Shown: positions 6,961-15,814 of the stretch, piece after piece
Layout: each line of letters starts with the position of its first letter
Numbering within the stretch: the stretch's first letter is position 1
Origin: Flavobacterium sp. 90
GTDB lineage: Bacteria > Bacteroidota > Bacteroidia > Flavobacteriales > Flavobacteriaceae
Reading direction: 5' to 3'
Assembly (NCBI RefSeq): GCF_004339525.1
Contig: NZ_SMGE01000001.1
Location: forward strand, 3,286,001-3,350,000
Length of the DNA stretch: 64,000 nucleotides
Made by a program: the position numbers and the translations under genes
Notes under the pieces: generated by a model
Database searches by the model: none
Told to the model about the DNA's origin: nothing
What the model saw: only the letters and a program-made list of their open reading frames with translations

Positions 6961-7800
6961 ATGATCAATTTTAACGGAAACATAGTAGAGCGAGAAGAGA
7001 ATATATTAACTCAAAATCGTGCTTTTTTGTATGGAGATGGTGTTTTTGAAACACTAAAAATAATCAATAACAAAATCTTGTTTCTGGAAGATCATTATTT
7101 CCGATTAATGGCTTCGATGCGTGTTGTTAGGATGGAAATTCCAATGAACTTTACGATGGAATTCCTTGAAGAACAAGTTTTAAGTCTGGTGCAGCAAAAC
7201 GGATTTTCAGCTTCAGCACGAGCTCGAATTACGGTTTTTAGAAACGATGGCGGATTTTATTTGCCAAAAACCAATGAGGTTTCATATTTAATTCATGCAA
7301 CCGCACTTGAAAACACTGCTTATGCTTTAAATTCAAGCGAATACGAAGTTGATTTATACAAAGATTTCTATGTGACCAAACAATTATTATCGTCGATTAA
7401 AACGACTAATAAGATGATTAATGTTACAGGAAGTATTTTTGCTCATGAAAATGGTTTGGCAAATTGTCTTTTAATAAATGATACTAAAAATGTTATCGAA
7501 GGATTACAAGGTAATTTATTTATGGTTGTGGGCAAAAAGTTAATTACCCCACCAATTTCCGAAGGTTGTTTAAACGGCGTAATGCGCAAGCAAATTTTAG
7601 CTTTGGCTAAGAAAGTTGAAGGCATAGAAGTATTGGAAGAAATAATTTCGCCTTTTGACCTTCAAAAGGCAGACGAATTATTTCTCACCAATGTAATCAT
7701 GGGAATACAGCCGATAACCAAATATCGAAAAAAGGAGTTTACCAGTAATCTGGCTCATTTACTTTTGCAGAAACTAAATGAATCCATCTCTGAAAATTAA
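6961..7800 (+). CDS. Class IV aminotransferase (aminodeoxychorismate lyase-like)
   Basis: 279 aa PLP enzyme of the BCAT/PabC/DAAT fold. Recognisable points are the N-terminal NRAFLYGDGVFET motif (19-31), the PLP Lys at about 147 (SIKTTNKM) and the E-x-LQGNLF segment around 180-187. The family includes 4-amino-4-deoxychorismate lyase (folate synthesis), branched-chain and D-amino-acid aminotransferases. Length and the GDGVFETL start favour the PabC-type branch, but substrate cannot be settled by eye. It converges on yqgE-like, sharing the four bases TTAA so that both stops overlap. Confidence 0.85.
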   Translation: MINFNGNIVEREENILTQNRAFLYGDGVFETLKIINNKILFLEDHYFRLMASMRVVRMEIPMNFTMEFLEEQVLSLVQQNGFSASARARITVFRNDGGFYLPKTNEVSYLIHATALENTAYALNSSEYEVDLYKDFYVTKQLLSSIKTTNKMINVTGSIFAHENGLANCLLINDTKNVIEGLQGNLFMVVGKKLITPPISEGCLNGVMRKQILALAKKVEGIEVLEEIISPFDLQKADELFLTNVIMGIQPITKYRKKEFTSNLAHLLLQKLNESISEN

Positions 7801-8357
7801 TTCAGATATGGATTTTCAGGTGCATTAGACCATATAAGATAATCTCCACCAAGCTCAATTATTTGTTCTTTCCAAAAATGAGTGGTTGACTTTCCTATAA
7901 TTTTGTTTTTGTAACTATTATCAGCAATGATCCAGGAGTTTCCCTGCATTTCATTTTCAAGCTGATTTTCATCCCAACCGGTATAACCTAAGAAGAAACG
8001 AATATTATTTTTACTAATAGATCCGTTGTTAATTAAGTCTTTGGTCGATTCGAAATCACCTCCCCAATAAATTCCATTAGAAATCTCGACACTATTCGGG
8101 ATTAAATCTGGAATATTGTGAATGAAATATAGGTTATCCTGTTCAACAGGACCTCCATTATATATCTTGAAAGAAGCATCGATCTCTGGGATTAGATCAT
8201 TGATAGTATACTTTAGTGGTTTATTAATGATAAATCCTATTGATCCTTCTTTGTTATGGTCTGCTAATAAAATTACCGATCTATTAAATGATAAATCTCC
8301 AATTATCGAAGGCTCGGCAATAAGCAGGTGTCCTTTTTTTAATTTTTCTGAAATCAT
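7797..8357 (-). CDS. YqgE/AlgH family protein (DUF179)
   Basis: 186 aa from the ATG at 8357 (MISEKLKKGHLLIAEP). A longer frame starts at 8441, but that ATG lies in the loop of the HU terminator and adds an unconserved tail, so I rejected it. Family marks are GHLLIAEPSI, FNRSVILLADH, GSIGFIINKPL, YNGGPVEQDNLYFIH and FLGYTGWDENQLENE. The family is broadly conserved and its biochemical role is unsettled. The stop overlaps the stop of the convergent aminotransferase gene. Confidence 0.92.
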   Translation of the reverse strand: MISEKLKKGHLLIAEPSIIGDLSFNRSVILLADHNKEGSIGFIINKPLKYTINDLIPEIDASFKIYNGGPVEQDNLYFIHNIPDLIPNSVEISNGIYWGGDFESTKDLINNGSISKNNIRFFLGYTGWDENQLENEMQGNSWIIADNSYKNKIIGKSTTHFWKEQIIELGGDYLIWSNAPENPYLN

Positions 8358-8429
8358 ACGGCTACAATTTTTACTAAATTTAATCATAAATTTTTTAAAA
8401 TCCCAAATAAAATCGTTAAACCGCACAAA

Positions 8430-8453
8430 AAAACCCTCCATGAGGAGGGTTTT
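8430..8453 (-). terminator. Terminator of the HU gene
   Basis: AAAACCCTCC (8430-8439) and GGAGGGTTTT (8444-8453) form a 10-bp stem with loop ATGA, followed on the minus strand by further T residues. It lies 33 bp after the HU stop. Confidence 0.88.
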
Positions 8454-8485
8454 GATTATATTATAAGTTTAGAGAACTTTCTTAC

Positions 8486-8758
8486 TTAGTTCACTGCACC
8501 TTCTAATTCAGCTCCAGCTTTGAATTTCACTACATTTTTAGCAGCGATTTGGATAGTTTTACCAGTTTGTGGGTTTCTACCGTCTCTAGCAGCTCTAGCA
8601 GATACTGACCAAGATCCAAAACCTACTAATGAAACTCTACCACCTTTTTTCAAAGTAGCTCCTACGTTTCCTAAAAAAGACTCTAAAGCTAATTTTGCCG
8701 CAGCTTTTGTAATTCCTGCATCAGCAGCGATAGCATCGATTAATTCTGATTTGTTCAT
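8486..8758 (-). CDS. hup: HU family DNA-binding protein
   Basis: 90 aa, the standard HU length. It starts MNKSELIDAIAADAGITKAAAKLAL, carries the dimer helix-turn-helix, the GFGSWSV strand and the DNA-intercalating arm region ARDGRNPQTGKTIQI with the conserved RNPQTG. HU bends and compacts chromosomal DNA. It is a single-gene unit: a TTG-N19-TAAATTTG promoter lies upstream and a strong terminator downstream. Confidence 0.96.
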   Translation of the reverse strand: MNKSELIDAIAADAGITKAAAKLALESFLGNVGATLKKGGRVSLVGFGSWSVSARAARDGRNPQTGKTIQIAAKNVVKFKAGAELEGAVN

Positions 8759-8802
8759 AATAATTAGTTATTAATTGTTGGTTAAAAAAAATTGTTAATA
8801 CA

Positions 8803-8832
8803 CAAATTTAGTAGGAAATCCGTTCCTTGCAA
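8803..8832 (-). promoter_or_regulatory. Bacteroidota-type promoter of the HU gene
   Basis: On the minus strand TTG (8832-8830), 19 bp, then TAAATTTG (8810-8803), matching the Flavobacterium consensus TTG-N17-23-TAnnTTTG. It lies 45 bp upstream of the HU start codon. Confidence 0.7.
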
Positions 8833-8938
8833 GTGTTTTCTTTAAATTTAGTAAAAATTGTTAATAACTTCGTTTTTTTGTTCATAAAGCGGGTTGTTCA
8901 TCGGTGAAAATCAGGTAGAAACCCCTGTTTTACTGACT

Positions 8939-9886
8939 TTAATAGACCTTTGCTGTATCAGAAAAAGTTATACCATTTAGTAATTCTGCCACTTGCATTC
9001 TTTTTTTACCCGGTAATTGCAAACTCAAAAGCTGAATAAAGCCATCTTGAATCGCAACTTTGATTTCTTTTTTGCTGCAAATCAGCTTTCCAATCTCATA
9101 AGAATGCGTTTCAGAAACCAATTTTGCCTCATATATTTTGATGGATTGCTCTTCGTCTTTGTCTTTCAAGAAACACCACGAAGCAGGATATGGACTTAAT
9201 CCTCGAATTAGATTATTGATTTCGTCGCCGGATTTCGTCCAATCGATCTTACAATTTTCTTTATTTAATTTATAAGCAGTTTTTATTTCCTCATTATCTT
9301 CCTGAATTGTCGTGGTTACATTTCCGTTTTCGATAACTTTTAAAGTCTCAATAACAGTTTCACTTCCTAATAACATTAATCGATCATGTAGTTGCCCTGC
9401 ATTTTCTGTTGGCTCAATTGCAATTTCCGAATTTAAAATCATTGCGCCAGTATCAATTTTGTCGTCGATAAAGAAAGTTGTGACACCGGTTTTGGTTTCT
9501 CCATTAATAATTGCCCAGTTAATTGGTGCTGCACCACGATAATTTGGTAATAATGAAGCGTGAAGATTAAATGTTCCTAAACTTGGCATTTCCCAAACTA
9601 CTTTAGGAAGCATTCTAAAGGCAACCACAATTTGTAAATTGGCATTCAAAGCTTTTAATTCAGCAAGGAAACCTTCGTCTTTAAGATTTGTGGGTTGTAA
9701 TAAAGTTAGATTGTTCGCTAGCGCATATTCTTTTACAGCTGAATATTTTATTTTTTGTCCGCGTCCTGCTGGTTTATCTGCGGCAGTAATCACGCCAACA
9801 ACATCGTAATTATTTTTGATAATGGTGTCCAGAATGCCAACAGCAAATTCCGGAGTTCCCATAAATATGATTTTCAATTTTTCCAT
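8939..9886 (-). CDS. fmt: Methionyl-tRNA formyltransferase
   Basis: 315 aa. It transfers a formyl group from 10-formyl-THF to initiator Met-tRNA. The formyltransferase core shows NLHASLLPNYRGAAPI with Asn107 and His109, and the catalytic Asp145 in DTGAMI. The C-terminal tRNA-binding domain covers about 205-315. The start ATG overlaps the stop of recQ by one base (TAATG), so the genes are translationally coupled. Length matches the family. Confidence 0.97.
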   Translation of the reverse strand: MEKLKIIFMGTPEFAVGILDTIIKNNYDVVGVITAADKPAGRGQKIKYSAVKEYALANNLTLLQPTNLKDEGFLAELKALNANLQIVVAFRMLPKVVWEMPSLGTFNLHASLLPNYRGAAPINWAIINGETKTGVTTFFIDDKIDTGAMILNSEIAIEPTENAGQLHDRLMLLGSETVIETLKVIENGNVTTTIQEDNEEIKTAYKLNKENCKIDWTKSGDEINNLIRGLSPYPASWCFLKDKDEEQSIKIYEAKLVSETHSYEIGKLICSKKEIKVAIQDGFIQLLSLQLPGKKRMQVAELLNGITFSDTAKVY

Positions 9887-11781
9887 TATGATTTTAAAGT
9901 GTATTTGTTATTCGGTTGAATGGTAATATGATTGTTTTCTAATAATTCCTGAAGTACCACAACAACATCGTTGGCATCCAGTTTTATTTGAGTTTGAATT
10001 TCTCTCGAAGTCAAAGCTGCCGATTTTAATAAATGCAGAATTTTATCGGCAATAGAATCAGCTTCTGTAATTTTTCCTTTTTGAGTAATGCAATAAGAAC
10101 AAACACCGCAATTAGAATTAGTTTCTTCTCCAAAATAATCTAATACCAATCTGTTTTTGCAAGTTTTGTTCTCCTTTATATAATGTAGGACAGATAAAAG
10201 TTGTTCTTCCTTTAATTGATTTTGTTTTTCGAGATATTTTGCAACTCGATTTATCGTCAAATCATCTTCGCGAACTTCATTAAATAATATAGTAGCGTCG
10301 TTGTTTTTAGATTTATAGTCGATAATTTCTTTTTCTTTCAGTTTTTCCAGAACTGCCGAAACCTGTTCTTCCGTATGTTGTGATTTTTTTGCAATTAGCG
10401 AAAGGTTAAAAGGTGTTTTCATTTCATAAACGCCTGGATAAGTTCTCACGATTGCGAGAATAATTTCTTCATCATTCGGATTCAAGCTCATATAACGAAG
10501 AACTTCTTTTGATTCGATTAAAAACTGCAGAGTGATTTTTTCAGAAAACTCCTGAGACATCGTAATAATTCCCTGTTGGTTTAAAAACTGCAAAGCATTA
10601 TAGGTTTTCAAAGTAGGGAAGTCATATTTATGACAAAAATGATTCAGTTTAAAAGAAAAAGAATCGTCTAAACCTTCGCCATAAGCAATCTGAAAATAGT
10701 TGCAGAGTTTTATATACATCAACTTCAGGAACTTTTTATCCGGCAAAACGCTTAAAAATTGCTGTTCCGTTTGATTAGCATCTGAATTATTATAAAGCAA
10801 AACCGAAAATGCTTTTTCGCCATTTCGTCCCGCTCTTCCGGATTCCTGATAATAGTTTTCGATATTTTCAGGTAACTGAGTGTGAATGACGGTTTTTACA
10901 TTGTCTTTGTCGATTCCCATTCCAAACGCATTTGTAGCTACAATAACCTGCGCTTGTTCAGACATCCACAACTGCATGTTTTTATCTTTTTCTTTGGCAG
11001 AAAGTCCACCGTGATAATAAGTCGCTTTAAAACCTAATGATTGTAATTGCGTTGACATATTCAAACACGATTTTCTATTTCGTACATATATAATAGAAGG
11101 CTGTGGATTTTTTTTCAGGATTTGTTCTGTGCGGTATAATTTATCTTCAACTTCGAAAACCATGTAAGCAATATTTTTTCTTTCAAAAGATTGCTGAAAA
11201 AGAATCGGATCCTTCAAACCTAATTCGGTTTTAATATCTTCAATAACTCTTGGAGTTGCAGTTGCAGTTAAAGCCAAAAACGGAATCTTAGGAAAAAACT
11301 TTTTAAGTTCAGAAATCTTTAAATAAGCCGGACGAAAATCATGTCCCCATTGCGAAACACAATGCGCTTCATCAATAGCGATTAAATTTATAGGAAGATT
11401 TTTAATACGTTCCAATATCCAGTCTGACTGAAGTCGTTCCGGAGAAAGATATAAAAATTTAAAATTTCCGTATTGGCAATTGTCCAGAAGATCAATTATT
11501 TCTTCTGTATGAATTCCGCCTGTAAGCGCGATGGCTTTAATTTCTCGTTTCTGCAAATTCGCAACCTGATCTTTCATCAAAGCGACCAAAGGCGAAATGA
11601 CTAAACATATACCTTCCTGCATCATTGCCGGAACCTGAAAACAAATTGATTTTCCGCCGCCAGTTGGTAAAAGGGCAAAAGTATCCTGACCGCTTAAAAC
11701 CGAGTGGATAATCTCCTCTTGCAGCGGTCTAAAACTGTCGTGTTTCCAGTATTTTAAAAGAATTTCTTGCGCTTCTGGCAT
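9886..11781 (-). CDS. recQ: ATP-dependent DNA helicase, RecQ family
   Basis: 631 aa. Superfamily 2 helicase motifs are in order: Walker A PTGGGKS (39-45), DEAH (137-140), the aromatic-rich loop CVSQWGHDFR and motif VI ESGRAGRNGE. An RQC-like zinc module (CKNRL, CGVCSYC) lies near residues 525-560. A C-terminal winged-helix-like segment replaces a clear HRDC domain. It unwinds branched DNA in recombination and repair. It is the first gene of a recQ-fmt operon. Confidence 0.92.
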   Translation of the reverse strand: MPEAQEILLKYWKHDSFRPLQEEIIHSVLSGQDTFALLPTGGGKSICFQVPAMMQEGICLVISPLVALMKDQVANLQKREIKAIALTGGIHTEEIIDLLDNCQYGNFKFLYLSPERLQSDWILERIKNLPINLIAIDEAHCVSQWGHDFRPAYLKISELKKFFPKIPFLALTATATPRVIEDIKTELGLKDPILFQQSFERKNIAYMVFEVEDKLYRTEQILKKNPQPSIIYVRNRKSCLNMSTQLQSLGFKATYYHGGLSAKEKDKNMQLWMSEQAQVIVATNAFGMGIDKDNVKTVIHTQLPENIENYYQESGRAGRNGEKAFSVLLYNNSDANQTEQQFLSVLPDKKFLKLMYIKLCNYFQIAYGEGLDDSFSFKLNHFCHKYDFPTLKTYNALQFLNQQGIITMSQEFSEKITLQFLIESKEVLRYMSLNPNDEEIILAIVRTYPGVYEMKTPFNLSLIAKKSQHTEEQVSAVLEKLKEKEIIDYKSKNNDATILFNEVREDDLTINRVAKYLEKQNQLKEEQLLSVLHYIKENKTCKNRLVLDYFGEETNSNCGVCSYCITQKGKITEADSIADKILHLLKSAALTSREIQTQIKLDANDVVVVLQELLENNHITIQPNNKYTLKS

Positions 11782-11846
11782 TGGTCATGTTTTAAAGTTA
11801 AAAAATTTAGAAATCGGTTTCTAGTTTTACAACTTTAAACATATGC

Positions 11847-12380
11847 CTAAATTTTATCTAAGATATAAAGAATTCTGTTCTCAACCGTATCTTTAGGCAC
11901 TTCAATTAAGTCGTAACCGTATTTTTTATAGGTCTCAACAAGGTGTTTTTGTATCGTTAATGCCTGTTCAAAATTCTCGTAGCGTTCAGTATCGCTTTCG
12001 TAGATTTCTTCCCACGGCGGTAAAATAAAAGTTTTCGAATATTTAAAATCGGCACAAGCTTTTACAAAACTCTCCGGATAATCATCACCAATATAATCCA
12101 TATATGCTACAACATCAGGAATACCGCGATCTATAAAAACGACATCGTCAGATTCTTCAAGAGCATTTTTAAATTGGTTGATGCGTCCTTCAAGTAACAT
12201 TTCGCTAAACAATAAAGGCTGTTCCAAGAACAATTGTTCGATACCACGTTGTTGTGCTTCGAGTGTAACTTGTCTTGAAATTTCAGGGTAACAGCAGTAG
12301 CCACGAGCTACTAATTCGTTTATAAGAGTAGATTTTCCCGTTCCCGGGCCACCAATGAGAACTATGATTTGTTTTTGCAC
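11847..12380 (-). CDS. Small AAA/P-loop ATPase (AAA_28-like)
   Basis: 177 aa. Walker A is GGPGTGKST (10-18), and the Walker B-like strand is DVVFIDRGIPD around residues 80-90. The length and the E-x-SRQ stretch after the P-loop match single-domain nucleotide kinase-like AAA_28 proteins, whose substrate is generally unknown. No membrane or signal segment. It lies 66 bp upstream of recQ on the same strand and may be read with it. Confidence 0.85.
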   Translation of the reverse strand: MQKQIIVLIGGPGTGKSTLINELVARGYCCYPEISRQVTLEAQQRGIEQLFLEQPLLFSEMLLEGRINQFKNALEESDDVVFIDRGIPDVVAYMDYIGDDYPESFVKACADFKYSKTFILPPWEEIYESDTERYENFEQALTIQKHLVETYKKYGYDLIEVPKDTVENRILYILDKI

Positions 12381-12792
12381 TTTCTAAAAATAAAGCGCAA
12401 ATTTACCTAAAGTTATTGGTATTTAAAAAGATTATTTTGCTCTCAATAAATGATTTCGCAATTATTGAACATATTTCAAGATTTTGGCGGCATAAATTCA
12501 TGACTTTTTGCTTCAAAATAAAATATTACTCTGATTATAACTTCTTTTTCAACTGTATTAATTCATAATATAACTTTCTGTAAAGTCAACAGTCAATTAG
12601 TTTCTTTATTTAGTGCTAATTTTCTTTATTATTTTTAGTTCCGTAATTATTTGTAAATAAAATCTTATATTTGAAATGATTAAAACTCACTAAGATACAA
12701 ACTCCAATAAACATTTTTGATTTTTCTGGCTATTTATTAATGGTCAAAATAGTGTAATTATAAAAGTTTAATGCTTATCAAATCATTTTATT
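12381..12792. other. AT-rich divergent intergenic region
   Basis: No gene or RNA seen. It separates the minus-strand ATPase from the plus-strand lipase. A TATATTTG box at 12666-12673 could be the -7 element for the lipase, 119 bp upstream of its ATG, but I see no TTG at the right distance. Confidence 0.5.
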
Positions 12793-14058
12793 ATGAGAAA
12801 AAAAATTAAAATTATTTTATTGTCGTTTTTAATCACCGCAACAAGTTGCAGTAGTGATGATAACAATAAATCGTATCCAGATACAAATCAGACTTATCCA
12901 ACAATTGTGCAAAACAAATACCCTGTTGTTTTAGTGCATGGAATGTTAGGGTGGGGGCGTGATGAAATGAACGGATTTCATTATTGGGGAGGAAAAGGAG
13001 ACATTCAGGAAGATCTAAAAAAAGAAGGGTATCAGGTATATACTGCTTCAATGGGACCATTGTCGAGCAATTGGGATAGAGCTGTAGAGCTTTATTATTA
13101 CATAAAAGGAGGAACGGTAGATTATGGAGCAGTGCATGCGCAAAAATTTGGACATAATCGTTATGGTAGAACATATCTGGGAGCTTATCCGCAATGGGAT
13201 GGAGTTAGTAAAGTACACTTGGTAGGACATAGTATGGGTGGGCCAACTCCTCGATACCTTATTGAACTTTTAGAAAACGGAGATGCTCAGGAGATGGCGT
13301 TTGTAGCAGCTGCCGGAGAAGCGCCAACATCAGATTTATTTAAAGGAGGAAAAAAATGGATTCACAGCCTTACAACTGTCGCAGGTGTGCATAATGGAGC
13401 ATTGACAGCAGATTATTTTGAATTTAGAGAAACATTAGAAAAAATGTTTTTTGGATTAGCGGGGCTTGCTGGAGTTACGAACGAAAGTTTTTATGATTTT
13501 GATTTAGAACAATGGGGTATTAAGCGTAATACAGGCGAGACCATTCCTGCTTATTTTGAGAGAATAAAAAATGATAATTTCTGGAATAGTCAAGACAATT
13601 GTATGTATGATCTTTCTGTAAAAGCATCTGATTTGCAAAATAAAAATGCAAAAGCATCTTCAAGCATCTATTATGCTTCTTATAATATAGACGGTACCGA
13701 AGATGATAACAATGATGGAATAAGAAAACCACTTAAGTCAATGATGGAAATGTTAAAACCAGATGCTATAAAAGTAGGATCTACAACAATATCTCTTCCT
13801 TTTGGCTACATGGTATGGAGACCAAGCGATGGTTTAGTAAGTATTCCATCAGCTCAATATCCAATAGGAGATAAATATCAAATCATGGATACTGAAAAAA
13901 GAATGTTGGCGCCAATGGGAACTTGGGACGTACATTCTACCATTATGGGATTAGATCATATGAGTATTGTTATACCTGATGATAAAGCATCGACCTATAA
14001 ATATTTATTGGATTTCTATACGCAAATTGCTAAAGATGTATCTAATTTGCCTCAATAA
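12793..14058 (+). CDS. Lipoprotein lipase of the zinc-dependent L1/family I.5 type
   Basis: 421 aa alpha/beta hydrolase with a lipobox Cys at 19 (TATSC). It is strikingly like the thermostable Geobacillus/staphylococcal lipases: PVVLVHGMLGWGRDEM, GPLSSNWDRA, GGTVDYGAVHAQKFGH and GHSMGG with nucleophile Ser147. Probable triad partners are Asp346 (PSDGLVS) and His389 (LDHMSIV). Asp95, His115 and His121 align with the zinc-binding set of that family, the last ligand being an acidic residue near 235-237. It should hydrolyse acylglycerols at the cell surface. The family is best known from Firmicutes, so the lipid-anchored Bacteroidota version is notable. Confidence 0.9.
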   Translation: MRKKIKIILLSFLITATSCSSDDNNKSYPDTNQTYPTIVQNKYPVVLVHGMLGWGRDEMNGFHYWGGKGDIQEDLKKEGYQVYTASMGPLSSNWDRAVELYYYIKGGTVDYGAVHAQKFGHNRYGRTYLGAYPQWDGVSKVHLVGHSMGGPTPRYLIELLENGDAQEMAFVAAAGEAPTSDLFKGGKKWIHSLTTVAGVHNGALTADYFEFRETLEKMFFGLAGLAGVTNESFYDFDLEQWGIKRNTGETIPAYFERIKNDNFWNSQDNCMYDLSVKASDLQNKNAKASSSIYYASYNIDGTEDDNNDGIRKPLKSMMEMLKPDAIKVGSTTISLPFGYMVWRPSDGLVSIPSAQYPIGDKYQIMDTEKRMLAPMGTWDVHSTIMGLDHMSIVIPDDKASTYKYLLDFYTQIAKDVSNLPQ

Positions 14059-14084
14059 ATTTGAAATAGTAAAATATAAGAAAG

Positions 14085-14108
14085 AACAACCGAAGGGTTG
14101 TTTTTTTA
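14085..14108 (+). terminator. Terminator of the lipase gene
   Basis: AACAACC (14085-14091) pairs with GGTTGTT (14096-14102) across a short GAAG loop, followed by a T-run to 14107. Confidence 0.8.
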
Positions 14109-14181
14109 TTAGAAAAAAGTGGATTGTTTTTGCGTGATTAAAATTAAAAAAAAAGATATTGGCTTTCCTGATATTATTGTA

Positions 14182-14287
14182 ACTGGACTAAAGTCCAGCT
14201 CTACAAAATAATTCGTTCCTCCGGAACTAAAACGAGAAAGAGCCGGAGGTTCGGCAAATATTGTAGGGCTGGACTTTAGTCCAGTTT
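14182..14287. repeat. CTGGACTTTAGTCCAG inverted-repeat element, full copy
   Basis: The left arm carries CTGGACTAAAGTCCAG and the right arm its exact reverse complement CTGGACTTTAGTCCAG, each itself nearly palindromic. Matching CTCTACAAAAT / ATTGTAGGG blocks lie inside the arms. The centre holds further small hairpins, including GCCGGAGGTTCGGC. A right-half copy is at 36921-36972. It is a REP or MITE-like dispersed element. Confidence 0.75.
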
Positions 14288-14343
14288 AGATAAGGAATAT
14301 ATTATAAGTTTCAATATTATACAATATCAATTTAAGATTGTAA

Positions 14344-15261
14344 TTATTCACAAAACAAATATTTCCCAGAACCAGAACCTTTCTTCTCAGAAGGAATAAT
14401 AATATGCGATTCAAATCTCTTTCCTTTCAAAACATCATTTACAAAATCCAAAACATATTGTTGTCCTTGGTGGAAAAGATAACCTGAGAATTCATGTCCG
14501 CCGCCACAAAAAGTAATCAGTTCAATATCTTTATGGAGATCATTCATTTGATTGTAAACAGCGTAAGATCCAAAAAGAATCAACCAACCCGAAGCATTTG
14601 TTGGGCAAGAACGATGCGACCCCGCAGCATATGGAACAGTTTGGTCATTATTTCCGTGTGCTAATAACATCGGAATTGCTTTTTCTTTTGTTATTAAATT
14701 AATATCCTGAATTGCTCCCGAACCTCCGATAAAACCTGCGTATTTGAAATTTTCAGGCAAATTGTTTTTATATAAATTCATCAGTTTATAATCCCAAAAC
14801 GAAGCTTGAAAACCAATTTCGGCACCTGCACTAATTCCGGAAATAAATATTTTAGAAGTATCAAGATTATATTTATTCGCATTTTCGATTAAAAACGAAG
14901 TCGCTTGCCACATATCGCTCACGCCAATTTGGATTGCTTTTATTTTTTCGGTTAAAGTTCCTTTGCAGCCAAAATCTTTTCCCTTCATATATAAGCTGTA
15001 CGAAATGCTGGCAACTGCATAACCGTTTTTAGCCATAAACATTCCGAAATCTTTCTCACTGGTACGTTCACCACCAGAAAATCCTCCGCCGAAAGCGAAA
15101 ATGATTAACGGAATTTTTTCGTTAGTTTTCTTTTGTGGTAAATATAAATCCAGATCCAGTTTGATTGTATCATTCTGAAAGTAAGTCATGGTTTTGATTT
15201 CCTGAGCCTGAATGTTGTGAAAAGTGAGAATAGTAAAAAGTAAGATGATGATTTTTTTCAT
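14344..15261 (-). CDS. Exported alpha/beta hydrolase (BD-FAE/esterase type)
   Basis: 305 aa with signal peptide MKKIIILLFTILTFHNIQAQ. Esterase marks are the oxyanion loop FAFGGGFSGG (56-64), nucleophile Ser144 in GISAGAE, Asp206 in GNNDQTVP and His256 in GGGHEF. A Cys pair (about 99 and 219) might form a disulfide. Family members hydrolyse small esters, acetylated sugars or feruloyl esters; the substrate here is unknown. It is transcribed alone, opposite to its neighbours, with palindromic elements on both sides. Confidence 0.85.
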   Translation of the reverse strand: MKKIIILLFTILTFHNIQAQEIKTMTYFQNDTIKLDLDLYLPQKKTNEKIPLIIFAFGGGFSGGERTSEKDFGMFMAKNGYAVASISYSLYMKGKDFGCKGTLTEKIKAIQIGVSDMWQATSFLIENANKYNLDTSKIFISGISAGAEIGFQASFWDYKLMNLYKNNLPENFKYAGFIGGSGAIQDINLITKEKAIPMLLAHGNNDQTVPYAAGSHRSCPTNASGWLILFGSYAVYNQMNDLHKDIELITFCGGGHEFSGYLFHQGQQYVLDFVNDVLKGKRFESHIIIPSEKKGSGSGKYLFCE

Positions 15262-15275
15262 TGGATTGTATTTTA

Positions 15276-15342
15276 ATCTCGCAAAGTCGAAAAGAAAACG
15301 TTCTAAGTTTAAAAACTTTGCGACTCTGCGACTTTGCGAGAT
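15276..15342. repeat. Imperfect palindrome, GCAAAGTCG arms
   Basis: ATCTCGCAAAGTCG (15276-15289) is the inverse of CGACTTTGCGAGAT (15329-15342), enclosing about 40 bp. An extra CTTTGCGACT copy lies inside the right arm. It sits between the esterase start and the DUF493 gene and is one of several long-arm palindromes in the window. Confidence 0.65.
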
Positions 15343-15514
15343 ATTTCGGCGTATTGTTTTCTCAAATATAAGAGGAAAATTGACAAAGAGATAAAGTTAC
15401 AACGCTTTTTTCTTTGAACCTTTAAAACAAAGTTTTAAGCCTGAAAAAAATCTAAAATCTAAAATCTGAAATCTGAAATCAAAACCGTATATTTGCGTTT
15501 ATTTTTAATTACGA

Positions 15515-15811
15515 ATGGAGAACGATAAAGAAAAAAACACCGCCGAATTTTACGAAAGATTAAAGGTTGAGTTGGATAATTCAAATACCTGGCCAGCAGA
15601 ATACTTGTATAAATTCATTGTGCCTTCAGTAGACGATAATGTAGAGAGAGTTGAAAAAGCTTTTGATAGCATGGGTGCGGTTATTAAAACTACAAAATCA
15701 AAAACCGGTAAATTTACCAGTGTTTCTGTAGATGTTACTATGCATAGTGCTGACGAAGTGATTATCAAATACAAAGAAGTTTCTACCATAGAAGGTATAG
15801 TTTCATTATAA
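15515..15811 (+). CDS. DUF493 family protein (YbeD-like)
   Basis: 98 aa, usual for DUF493, a small ferredoxin-like (ACT-like) fold protein. Marks are FYERLKVELDNSNTWPAEYLYKFIVPS and GKFTSVSVDVTMHSADEVIIKYKEVSTIEGIVSL. No biochemical role is settled for the family. A TATATTTG box lies at 15488-15495, 20 bp before the start. It is followed after 3 bp by the DUF4290 gene, so the two form an operon. Confidence 0.88.
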   Translation: MENDKEKNTAEFYERLKVELDNSNTWPAEYLYKFIVPSVDDNVERVEKAFDSMGAVIKTTKSKTGKFTSVSVDVTMHSADEVIIKYKEVSTIEGIVSL

Positions 15812-15814
15812 CTT

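Noticed and set aside
8357..8441. N-terminal extension of the YqgE-like protein
   Set aside because: Its ATG lies in the loop of the HU terminator and the added residues do not fit the family.
12833..13732. Several minus-strand frames
   Set aside because: Shadows of the lipase gene with Cys/His-rich, low-quality translations.
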